Source of the DNA: Sanderia malayensis
Lineage: Eukaryota > Cnidaria > Scyphozoa > Semaeostomeae > Pelagiidae
Assembly: GCA_013076295.1 (NCBI GenBank)
Contig: RQOL01000906.1
Span: 1,550,001-1,614,000 of the forward strand
Length of the DNA stretch: 64,000 bases
Direction: 5' to 3'
Under the pieces are notes generated by a model, which made no database searches, had not been told where the DNA came from, and saw nothing but the letters and a program-made list of their open reading frames with translations. Positions 23,507-34,600 of the stretch are shown one piece after another. The position numbers and the translations under genes were made by a program. Position 1 is the first letter of the stretch; every line of letters begins with the position of its first letter.

Positions 23507-25088
23507 TTTCATTTGCGCGCACATCACACGCACGTGTCATCGATATGCACAGATGATCAATGTAGGACTCGTTTGGGACAACACGAGAGAATGTTATTAT
23601 ACACGTTTCTCGCACGATGTATTGAAAACGCATTTTATTACACAGCCACACACACATATATATATACACGCGTGCGCGCAAAATAATTTCACAACGAGTT
23701 TTTAGATCTGTAAATTACTCTGTTTTGGGTTGAATTTAGCGAGTTAAATTGATATTCACAAGATTTGTAAAACAACCTCAGCTCTAATTAGCAATTGCTT
23801 AATTGTATAACGTGACTGACTGAGAAATAAGATACGAAGAAATCATGTATGTGTGCCTTTGTGTAATTATCTTTCTTTGTCTTTGATATAGTAGCCAGTC
23901 TTGCCAAAGCTCAAGTCAAAATAGTTGCTGCGTGCTTTTGAGTCATTATCTTTCTTTGTCTTTGATATCGCCAGTCTTGCCAAGGTTCAAGTCAAAATAG
24001 TTGCTGGTTTTTGTGGCCATGTCGAATGGTTATAGTGCGATTGTCTTCCCTGAGATTAACAAATGGATACAAGTGAAGTAAAACAATCGATTATTTTAGC
24101 AGCATGTGGATCTTACCCGTTTGCTAAACCTGTTTCATTGTATAGCTATGTGGGCTGAACGAGAGATCGTTCAAAGCACCCATGTGGCTTTCGATGAAAG
24201 CATCAAATCTACATTTTAGATCAAATATTTGCGTTACGCTGTAATGATGGGTACTGATGCGAAATGCATTAGACTGAATTAGTGGTCATTGTTATCGGGT
24301 GGCAATTGAAAGACTCAATTGAAGTTGAAAGACATCTACCAGTTTTTTGTCTGTTAAAAGTCGTCTGCTCTTGTGCAATGATTTGTAATACCTTTGTGAT
24401 TAGTCAATATCAACCCCTAGTCTCTGTTTAAATTTGCCAAGAACGTTGCGGTACGGTGCTAATTCTCAAACCTCTGTTTCTGAACATATATGTTTACGTT
24501 ATAGGTACATAAATGTACGTTATAGGTTTGCACTTTTAACAAGCTTGCTATTTACGTTTTCAAGCTGCAGTATACATAGACCCTAATTACTCATGCAAAA
24601 TAGATATTTTTAATGAACTTGTCATCTTTTTTCCATCAAATTTTTCGTATACTTTTGAAGTTCCAGACTACAATTGCCCGGGGCTTATTTCCCAGATGGC
24701 TGGCAGTGGACTGTTGAACACTTGACTGTCTGAATAACGCTGTTGACATGAATTGAAAATCCCCAATGTCTGCTGTAGCTCTTTTGTTACCTTTATGTAA
24801 CATTTTGATCTTTATAAACGCTTCACTCATTTGTATCCAATTATCGGATTATATTTTGGGTGGAACAATAAGTCTTATCTTTATAAAAGAAGTAGTAACG
24901 TGTCTTTTTCTTCCCCTCGCTTCGTAACCCGTTGATGCCCGTTAACAAAGACAAACAGTAAAAGACACAAAGGTTGACAAAAGCTGATTACGTAACAATT
25001 GATACCATTTCAATATCTTGAAGTATAACGTCTGAATCAGAAGACAATAGGACAAAAATAACACGGACATTATCATCAAAATATACTT
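23507..25088. other. Spacer between forkhead A and MAD2L2, with a microsatellite and a tandem duplication
   Basis: An alternating CA/TA/CG tract (ACACACATATATATATACAC) lies at about 23645-23680. A ~73-base direct duplication lies at 23860-24005. No gene is supported in the rest. Confidence 0.5.
23860..24005. repeat. Two-copy tandem duplication, ~75 bp
   Basis: The string ATTATCTTTCTTTGTCTTTG followed by CAGTCTTGCCAA and TCAAGTCAAAATAGTTGCTG occurs twice, at about 23865-23930 and 23942-24005, with small differences. It lies 3' of forkhead A. Confidence 0.85.
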
Positions 25089-25700
25089 TTATTTTGCTCC
25101 TCTTTCTGTCTCCACGAAGCATTGAATATTAAACAGATTAGTAATACAAGATTTTAATGGAATAATCGTATTGTTTTCTATCAGTTTATTTAAATTATCA
25201 TTTTTTATCCACGGAAAAGTTTGGAAGGTGTCGCTATCAACAATCTCGTTAGCAACATTGCCTCGTGTTTGAACGCTTATTAAAAAGCTACAGTCTTTGG
25301 GTATTGGGTCAAGCTCAGAATCACACGTATTTATCTTTAGCAAGATATCCCTCAAATAATCTTCGATTTGCTGGCTTTTTGATAAATCCATATCATCGTT
25401 TTCAAAAAGCAAAAGTTCAAATGTGAAGCGTTCAATAGGCTGTTCGTCATTTGTAATTATTTGTAAAGAAACACTGTCCACTTTTCCTGAAAGCAGCATT
25501 GTTTTTAACCCTGTTAAAATATCCATGATGTATTTGTTTAGTTCAGGATGACAGCTCATTGCAACTGCAATTTTGTATTTTTGTCTTTGGCGGAAAATGC
25601 CATCAGGGTAGACGCCTCTTTTAAATAAAATTACATTGAAGGCAACTTCGAGAAATTCGCATATAATATCTGCGACTAATTCGGGTCTTCCTTTACTCAT
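25089..25700 (-). CDS. MAD2L2: MAD2L2/REV7 HORMA-domain protein, intronless
   Basis: REV7 is the HORMA adaptor of DNA polymerase zeta (with REV3), of shieldin, and of anaphase-promoting-complex control. One uninterrupted frame of 203 residues starts MSKGRPELVADIICEFLEVA, against 211 in human. Family landmarks follow in order: CEFLEVAFNVILF, YPDGIFRQRQKY, MSCHPELNKYI, PIERFTFEL, LLKINTCDSELDPIP, and the C-terminal safety-belt segment FPWI to IPLKS. No intron interrupts it, although most neighbours are intron-rich. It sits between two forkhead genes. A processed origin is possible, but the frame is intact and well conserved, so it looks functional. Confidence 0.93.
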   Translation of the reverse strand: MSKGRPELVADIICEFLEVAFNVILFKRGVYPDGIFRQRQKYKIAVAMSCHPELNKYIMDILTGLKTMLLSGKVDSVSLQIITNDEQPIERFTFELLLFENDDMDLSKSQQIEDYLRDILLKINTCDSELDPIPKDCSFLISVQTRGNVANEIVDSDTFQTFPWIKNDNLNKLIENNTIIPLKSCITNLFNIQCFVETERGAK

Positions 25701-26531
25701 TTTATAATTTCAGGGAGCTTTAGCAGCAATATATCAAGCTCAATCTCTCCATCTTTCCTCACATGTATTGATTCTTTTTCTTCAGCGCGATTTCTTTGTT
25801 TTGTGCCTAGGCCATTTTGACTCGCTTTCGTTTAAGAGCTTGTCTCAAATGAGGCTCATCCCTCCTTCCCATGATAAACAAGCAACTCAATTGACGCATT
25901 CATCCAACCATGGCATTAGTTTATAATTGCCATTGTTATGGCATTATGCTTATTATTTTTATTTATTGCTTTGATTTATTGCTTGATTTGTGAAATTACT
26001 TTAATATTCCGCCAAATACAGCTTAATCAATCATGCAAGCTTTGATTCTTTTTTTTTTTGTAGATAACGCATTATATCATCATTTGTATTTCTGCTTCTA
26101 TATCCAGACCTACCTTTTCAGAGTTTCATTTAATTTTTCCTACTTCACGACTATGTGATTATATCTATTTTGCTCTTTCTTGCCATTGATTTTAATTGAA
26201 AATTGACATTCATAACTGTTTCGCACATAAATCTACTTGCAAGTTGCTAAGTTGTTTCTATATTCCTCCTCGAAGTTATATTGCTTTTATTTTTCTGATA
26301 TCTCAATCAAGAATTCGCTTTTCAAATTTATCGAGGCGTGCAATAAATTTTAGAAATCTATGAAATATATGGTATGTTAATTAAGCTTAAATTTACAGCT
26401 GGCTCATATTTAATACAATTTGGCATACGTAGTATTCAAGAAATATAAATAGAAATTGTTTTGCAATTGAATCTAAAACATAATGAGTTTTAACGGCTAA
26501 TTGTCTTAAGCCGTGGTAAAGCATCAAATGA
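25701..26531. other. Spacer between MAD2L2 and forkhead B
   Basis: AT-rich, with the MAD2L2 promoter on the left and the forkhead B 3' UTR on the right. I see no further gene. Confidence 0.4.
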
Positions 26532-27362
26532 TCAATAATGAGGGTTATGATTTGGCAAGTATTGATGATAAGCATCGCTACTGTTTCTATATTCTCTATT
26601 GTATTGACCTTGATGGTGATAGAATGTAGACGTTTCGGGCGTTTGGTGATTCTGGTAGATATTGTGGCTGGCCTGTTGCGCTGAAACATGACCGTAAAGA
26701 GAAACCACTGCAGCCGAACAAGATGGCACATTGTAATGTCTCTGACGCTCCATCAAATCACCAACTGGACCAGCCGCCGCCATCGGACTCACCTGCATGA
26801 TTCGACCATCATAGCCAACCCCACCACCCCCTCCTCCTGTTGCTGCTACGGCTGCTGCCTCTCTTTCATACATCATCTGATGAAAGGCGTACTGATCATG
26901 CGCAGATGCATCTTGGTTGGCTCTTCTCGTTCTGGATTGTCTCCGCTTTCTGTAGTCGCCTCTGATAAACCGGGCCAGATAGGACGGATGGATGGCCCAG
27001 TGGCAACTACGACCGTTCTCAGGCCTGTGCAGTTTCATGAAACAGTCGCTGAGAGATAGCGTGTGTCGCACGCAGTTTCTCCAACCGTTGCCCTTTTCGC
27101 GCAGTGGCACGAATTTCCTCTCCATGAATTCGTAGATTTCGCTTAGCGTGCTTCGCTGTGTTGCTTTGTTGAGAATTGCTTGTGCAATCATGGACGTGTA
27201 TGATGGCAATGGCTTCGTGTTCGTTTTCTTATCATCTTTAGTAGTTTTCGCAACTGCAGCGCCATCGTCGGTATCGGCACTTTTACCATCACCACTTCCA
27301 ATGCTAATACCATCTTTTTCATTTATTGTTTCCTTTGCCTGATACGTCGCTGCTGTCTCCAT
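26532..27362 (-). CDS. Forkhead transcription factor B, FoxQ2-like, intronless
   Basis: A single-exon minus-strand frame of 276 residues starts MMETAATY or MET one codon on (ATG at 27362). The forkhead domain (~53-143) reads LPSYTSMIAQAIL, YEFMERKFVPL, GWRNCVRHTLSLSDCFMK, HWAIHPSYLARF and GDYRKRR. It is about two-thirds identical to forkhead A by eye, including the unusual RHT in the recognition helix and the LHRPENGRSC wing. The flanks differ fully: a Gly/Asp/Lys-rich N-terminus, then a six-Gly run and a His/Tyr/Gln-rich tail. The pair is convergent and brackets MAD2L2. An old inverted duplication within the lineage is the simplest history. Confidence 0.92.
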   Translation of the reverse strand: METAATYQAKETINEKDGISIGSGDGKSADTDDGAAVAKTTKDDKKTNTKPLPSYTSMIAQAILNKATQRSTLSEIYEFMERKFVPLREKGNGWRNCVRHTLSLSDCFMKLHRPENGRSCHWAIHPSYLARFIRGDYRKRRQSRTRRANQDASAHDQYAFHQMMYEREAAAVAATGGGGGGVGYDGRIMQVSPMAAAGPVGDLMERQRHYNVPSCSAAVVSLYGHVSAQQASHNIYQNHQTPETSTFYHHQGQYNREYRNSSDAYHQYLPNHNPHY

Positions 27363-28600
27363 CAAATCAACGCGTATTTACTTGTTTGCTGGAAAAATTT
27401 TCTCCTTGAAACTTCATGGAATCTCCTAACCAAACAACTTTGTACAAACACAGGATTCCTTGACTTGATAGACTTTATCGCTGTTGCAGACAAGTCTGAT
27501 TGTATACATGTATAAATAGATGAAACTGTTATTTTTCACTGCTGTTCGTGTGACAGTTAGCTGCGTGCTTCTTCCAATGAGGCCAACCGTAGTGGTTTTG
27601 ATAGCTTCTTTGGCGTGCTATATAGTTTATTGAGTGAACCTGTCCATTAATTGGCCAAACAAAGCGCATTAAGCATTCAGCCCTTGTTTACAGCTAGCCT
27701 GTTTTAGTCGGTAATCTGGGTCGAACTGAATAGGTGGACCCGCTTTCTGCTATGGTTGTTATATCTTTCTCCATCACTAGGTCAGTGCAACTGCATTTAC
27801 TCATAATCAATTTCATTACAACCTGGTTGATGATCAAAGCGAATGAACAACAGTTTTGATGTTTTTAATTCTGCAACCCGCCAAATTATCAAAGCAAGGC
27901 AACGATAGGCTATCTTCATACAAGCACTATGTAAAGAAAGATGAACAAAATACAATCCTGATTACATAATTTTGCACTTGGAATGCTTTTCAAGTAAACA
28001 AATTTACATGTTGCAAATTACAATTTCAAATTATATCTGATTAGGGTGTCTTTTTCAAACGTATATTTTGTTATTGACGCTTTCTAAAACTCGATCGCCA
28101 ACGGACACGTAGCTGTAAATATAAGCTGTGGGCGTGCTTTCATGCAGATTAGTTGGATGGTGTGTGTTTTGCTCAAATGTATCGCCATTATCCTGCTGGT
28201 CAATTGTGACTGTAACAACAGGATTGTAAAGGACTATCTAGTTACTGACGTCATCAGTTTCATGACCGTGCCATGTTCGGTGCATGTTATACCCCATCAC
28301 CTCAATTATCAGACAAAATGGCGGATGATTTGACTTTTAAATAAAACGTTCTCTCGTCGTTTAAAACGGAGAAGAAACCTCTTACAAGCTTTTCCTGCAA
28401 AAAAGAAAGGTAGAATTTAATATTTTCACAAATAGTTAATTTATTTGACATTTTTCATTGAAAAAGTTCCCAGTTCATTGTTCATTTGTTCTGCTTTAGA
28501 GACGACTCTTCCACGCACGTGCACGTGGCTGCATTTTAGGCCTACCTGGTACCGACCTTTCTCACTCGTTTGCGAGTAATTTTACTTGTAAATGCATAAC
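27363..28600. promoter_or_regulatory. Divergent region between forkhead B and AQR
   Basis: This holds the promoters of both genes. A perfect CRE, TGACGTCA, sits at about 28246-28253. Overlapping E-box-type CACGTGCACGTGGC sits at about 28515-28530, some 75 bases before the AQR start. A TATTTATA-like element on the minus strand near 27513 could serve forkhead B. These are motif matches only. Confidence 0.5.
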
Positions 28601-31600
28601 ATGGCAGCCCCAAAGCAACGGAGACATGTCGCACCGACTGTTGAAGAGATCCAGGCTGATACTTTAACCGAGGTAAGGTTTTCTTCCTTAACCAAGCCAA
28701 TGCTTGCTTGCTATCGTTCTGTCCCCCCTCCCCCTTCCGCCGGTGCGGTGATCCGCCCACTTTCCTTCTACCACTGAGCGATGCAACGAATTTTTATATG
28801 CTGTGCCATATATAGCTGAAGCAGCTTCTTTTACTTGCTTAAGTACTTTTAATTACTTCTTTAACAGCAAATAAAGAAAGTAATCCATAATTACATACAG
28901 ATTATCAATTTCCTTTTAACATTACAGTATGCAGCAAGATTTTGGGCACCACACAGTGTGGTTGAACGACTTGCATTTGATAGCCAGGTATTGATTACAC
29001 ATCTAAGCATACATTAGCCATATAATCATGCATTGCATTAATTTTTTCACACAACTCTTAAATTGTTATTGTTGGATGTTGCAGATTATTGAGAAAATTT
29101 ACTACGAAGAGTTGTTTCCAAACAGGTAAAAAATGGCTGAAGGGGCAGATATTCCATGTACCATAAGAACCCTAAGTCCTCCTTTCTAATAAGCCCCCCC
29201 ATAGAACATCACAAACTAAATGAGCCTCTCAGGGTTTAATGGAGCTTTTACAGTAATTGTTATCTGATCACTACTTGTCTTTTGATGCTTGTTGAAGACA
29301 TTAATTTTTACACTACACATCAAATTACAGCTAATTCTCACTGTTGTAGATCAAGTACTTGTCTTTAATGCTTTAGATTAGTAAGTACACATGTCAGTTA
29401 CAATATTTTTAATTTTTTGAATAAGGATATTTGATTGAACTTTATTTATTTATCCAGGTTTCCAATTCGTAGAATCATGCTATTAGAGTTCAGGTATGCT
29501 GCATGAGAAATTTTTTGTCACTGAGTATTGATATCTATAAAGCCAAAGATTCGTATCTTATGAGTTCATCTTACTTTCCCAGTCAATATCTTGAAAATTA
29601 TCTATGGCCAAACTTTGATGATAAAAAGGTACACTATGCTTGATGATTTTGCATTAGTTAGCATTGACTACCATTTTCTACCATCATCTTACATTAATTT
29701 CAAGTTTCCATATATTTCAACAGAAATTCTCACTTTGTTCTAGTCATCGAAAGGCCATGTTTTATCAATAGCAATGATGGTGAATGAGAAATTCAGGGAA
29801 AAAGTTCCAATGTGGCAGGTATTTGACCCAGTTGTTTCCTAACTGATCATCTCTAACTTGTGCTGTGAACTAGAACGCATTGCCCAAGATATGTTCTGTA
29901 ACTTCTTTACTTATTAATTGACAGTCACTTTTGATTAATAATGTTTTATTTCGTCCATAGACCTTTAAGAATGAGCCAGAGAAATTTCCAAGTTTATTTC
30001 GAAGAATTTTAAAACTTAACATAGAAGATAGTGAGGTTGGTTTTTCCTCTTCATCATCCTCATGATTTTTCGCTTTTACAAACCTTTCTGTTCTCCTCTC
30101 CATTCTTTTTGCATTTCTTTTCAGTTTTTTTCACGTTATTTTATTCAGTTTTTTTCACGTTATTGTCTTCGTCCCCAATTTTCTACCAGCTTGAGAATGC
30201 TAATTTTTGTATCAAAAGCTCCCAATATTTCATAATTTATGAAATATTTCATAGTTTACATCTTTAATATTTCATAGTTTACTATTTTATTTTGACGTTT
30301 CATTAGCCTTTGCCACGTTTTACCTACAGTTCGTTCTTCCCGTTGTAATTTATAAATCTATAATTTGCTACGTTTTTATGTGTGTTTTAATAGATAAGTT
30401 GTTATTTATCCGTTTTGTTCCCCCCCAGGAGATTTCAGTACGAGAGCAAACAAGTGTATTAGTCTTTCTTACACATTGTTTCAACAGTTTGGTATGTTTC
30501 TAAACGCTATCGCAACTTTATTTACCAAATGGAGTTAACTAGTTTATACTTTATTTACTCTATCTAACTTAACTTTATTTTTTGATTGACTTCGGAATCG
30601 ATTGTGTTGCATTTCGTATTAAATTGTTATTTCAAACTTGTTTTTATCACAGGAAGTCGATCTTATTCGAGAAGAAGTACAGAAACTTATTTCCATGAGA
30701 ATTTGGTCATGTATTTTGCCCGTACGTATGGTACTTAGAATATAAGAAATGAAGATAAATCGAGTGCTGTGTAGGTTTTCTTCTGACCAGATTGAGTATG
30801 TGATTGTTTTAATAATTTTGTTTTGCAGGGCCGACTTGAACAAGAGTTGACAAGTTTCACAAAATATCGTAAATATTGGAACGTTATTAAGAAGAAAGAC
30901 TCGAAAGTTGACCAAAATACTTCAGAACGGTAACACACTTTTTTAACCTTTTCCCGAGGAGCTTCGAAATTTTCATTGTTATTCTTAAATTTCCATTGCT
31001 TTTGGCAATTCTGAGCCTCAATATTCTTATCAATGTTATTCTTATAAAAGACATTGTGTAATCAATTTTCAATTTGCGTTGTTTTACAATTTTTACCGAA
31101 TTTCCTTCGAATTTATAAATCCGGGCAAATATAATTTTTTTATTCGCATCCAGCAATTATTACCTTTGATTATTAACATTTTATCATAAATTTTTCAGGT
31201 TAAATGAAGAAAAACAATTTCTTTCGAAACTGATCAAGCAATTTTATAAAGTTCTCAATACTATACCCGAAACTGGTAAGCAATTGTTTTCTGAGCACAT
31301 TCAAATATGAAAATACCTTTCTCTGCTAAGCGTGACGAGGTGGCCGAGTGGTTAAGGCGATGGACTGCTAATCCATTGGGCTCTGCCCGCGTGGGTTCGA
31401 ATCCCATCCTCGTCGATTGGTCCTATGGTGTAATGGTTAGCACTCTGGACTCTGAATCCAGCGATCCGAGTTCAAATCTCGGTAGGACCTGATGTTTTTC
31501 TTGTATTTTTTATATAATGAATAAATATACTTCACTTATTTTATATCTATGTTATTAATTATTTTCAGGAAAGATTGATAAAATCAGCGTTCATTACTGT

Positions 31601-34600
31601 GAAAGGTTTCTTGAACTAATGATAGATCTTCTGGTGGGGTATTTTTTATTGCAATTTTATATAAAAACCAAACTAATTGAATTGAATTCCAAAAATTATG
31701 TGCAATTTTTTTCGACTTATTTTTCAGTCTGTATTACCAACGAGAAGATTTTTCATTGTTCTACTTGATGACCATCATTTTGTTGTAAGTTTTTTGTAAA
31801 TTGAGTTTTTATTTGTCTAGCTCACGCTTTTTATTGTCAATTTCTATGTTTTCTGAGTTTTTGTACACCGTTTAACTGTTTCTTTATTTTTATCATATTT
31901 TTCTCCTCTTTATTCCCAGGTGAGATGTAAACTTTCAAATCTGTCAAAACGCGAAGAAGATGGTCATTTATTCAATCAGGTAAGATATTCTTTCATTTTA
32001 TAAGAACATGCAACTTCAAGTGCATGAGCCTTCAAAGGTTCTTAATTTTCAGATTTATGCCAAAAAACGTCTTTACAATGTGCCTAATTTTGAAAAATTT
32101 TGTGATTTATATTCACAAAGCCTTAAAATGTTTTTGTTCTTTATTCACAAGCCCTTATAATGTTCTTAGCTCGTTCTAAGCTTTTTGCCTCTTGAAGCCT
32201 TACGTTCTTATATAGTTTGTTCTAATAAAAAGATCGTCTATTATGATACTTGATTGATTTTATTATTATTTGTATTTCTATTTTCTATTTATAATATACT
32301 TTAAAAGATAAAAATCATTGATCTTGCAATTAATATTCTTCATCACATTTTAACATACTTCTTTATAATTTCTAGTTGATAGATGCTGTTCAGTTTTACT
32401 CAAGATTTGAAATCAACGATCATACAGGTATTTTCTTAGGACTTTTCTAATAACAGAAATTTGTTCTTGTAGCTAGCTGGATTTACTGCCATTGAAGGGT
32501 ACTTTTGATACCTCAAATGCTTACCAAAACACTCAAGAACTAAAAGACAGTCTTGATTGACAAACGTATTAATGTTTCATTCATTTGTTCTTTTAGGCAC
32601 TGCTTTGACGAGCCATGAAATGTCGAATTTACATTGTGAGAAGATAACGTCACTACAGAGAGCCGCCTTTAGGTATTACAGAGAAGATTTGCTTGATTTC
32701 AGTATGGGAAATGTTTCCAAAGTCGACAAGCGAGAGAACTTAATCAAGTATTTCGGTGCTTTGAGGTACGTCGAAGGCAGACTAATCCTAGAGAAAATTT
32801 ATGAAAGTTGCTAATGATATTACTTGTGAATATTCAAAATTTTCCATCGTGAGAGTTTGCATAATTTTCAGAATTTTATTGACAGGTTGACTGATATGTT
32901 GTCCTGTTTTTTTAGCAAAAAGAAACTCTACATTCTGGCGGAGCATTTGAATCTTGTTCCCGCACGTAAATCTACGTCAGAAAGTGAATCTTACGACAAG
33001 ACATTCCTTCTGGAGATTTTGGTATAACATCCACTATACATCCATTCACTATACAGGCTTGCTCGAAATAATTTCTTCAAGTAAACGGCTCTAATATGAT
33101 GTCTGTACTTCAGGTATCAAGGCACGAAAGAAGACAGTCACAGATTGAAATATTGAACGAGACACCTTACTATCCAACAGAAGAGGTTTGTAAGCCTTCT
33201 ACAGCATGACAAATTAATCTAACTGCGTATACGTTATATAGTCTTGCTTTAGCACACCTTGTAGTAGAATCTAGGGGGTATGCTATGCATATTGGCCATT
33301 TGATATCTTCACCATTGCACGTGTCTTCTAGATATTATGGGATGAAAATATTGTACCCTCAGAATATTACACTGGACAAGGTAGCGTTTGATATTTTCTT
33401 TTAAAGCTAAGTCATTATTCCTGGTCCTTTGTGGCGATTAAATTTAAGCTTAGATGTAAAGTTACTTGTATTTGATTCGAACACGTTGGTAATGGTGGAT
33501 GATTAATTTAAACTTGTTTTTCTTTCGATTAGAATGCCTAGCATTGCCGAAGCTGAATTTGCAGTTTCTTACACTTCATGACTATTTGCTGCGAAACCAC
33601 AACTTGTTCCAACTTGAATCAACATGTAATGCGATTACACTACTATATGTTCTTTATTTTCTTCTTCAATTTATTCGTGATGCATCAGTTTTGCTATTCA
33701 ATAACTTTTTCCATTCAATATGATAGACGAAGTTCGTGAAGACATTGCAGATGCTGTCAAGCGGTTAAAACCCTGGTAATTATTTTCAACTGTTATTTTA
33801 GCCAGCATTGTATCAATTTCTTTCATTTTCCCATTGATATTGGTATGCAATGATCAGAGCGCTGTGAGTAGCCCAAAATCCTGGATACTCTGTATTATTC
33901 AAGCATGATTTCATTCAAATATTCTCCGAATTCCTCTATCTTTTGTGTTTCAGGAAAAATGAAGTTGGAAGAACGGAATTTGCTGGCTGGGCAAGAATGG
34001 CACTGGTAATGCTGTAATGTATCATCGTTTGAAAAATAAATCAATTACTCAATTTGAGTAATCCAGTTGCATTTGCTATCATTTTATGTGCAAGAAGCAT
34101 GCCTGAAACGTCAAGCGTATTCCAATTATGTTTTGATTTATTATTTTCTTTTTCAGCCTATCAGAGGCTTCACTATTATTCAGGTTGATTTTTTGCTGTT
34201 ATTATGATTTATCTTGATGCTTTGATATGCAGAAGGTGGATAAGGTAAGCTCGGTCACGTACATTAACCGAGCATTTGTAATTATTTTTCAGGTTGCTAA
34301 ACCAAATATCAGCGAAAGTCGACCAGCCGTTGTGAAGGCTGATATCACTGTCACCCTAAGCACGAGTCCGCATATTCGAAATGAATGGGAAGGTGAGCAG
34401 TACTGCAGTGATCTCTTATAATTGCAGCTATAACTATAGACAATTTAGAATGAGGACAATTTGAAGTGAGAAATTGATGTTTGTTTATTTATTTTAGGTC
34501 TAAGGAAACATGACGTTGGCTTTCTTGTCTGCATTGACGCAAATAAGACAATATATAACTTGAAGCATGATAAGACGATTCCATTCAAAGAACAGGTAAG

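Noticed and set aside
26688..27059. 123-codon plus-strand frame across forkhead B
   Set aside because: It is antisense to a clear forkhead domain, so it is a shadow frame.
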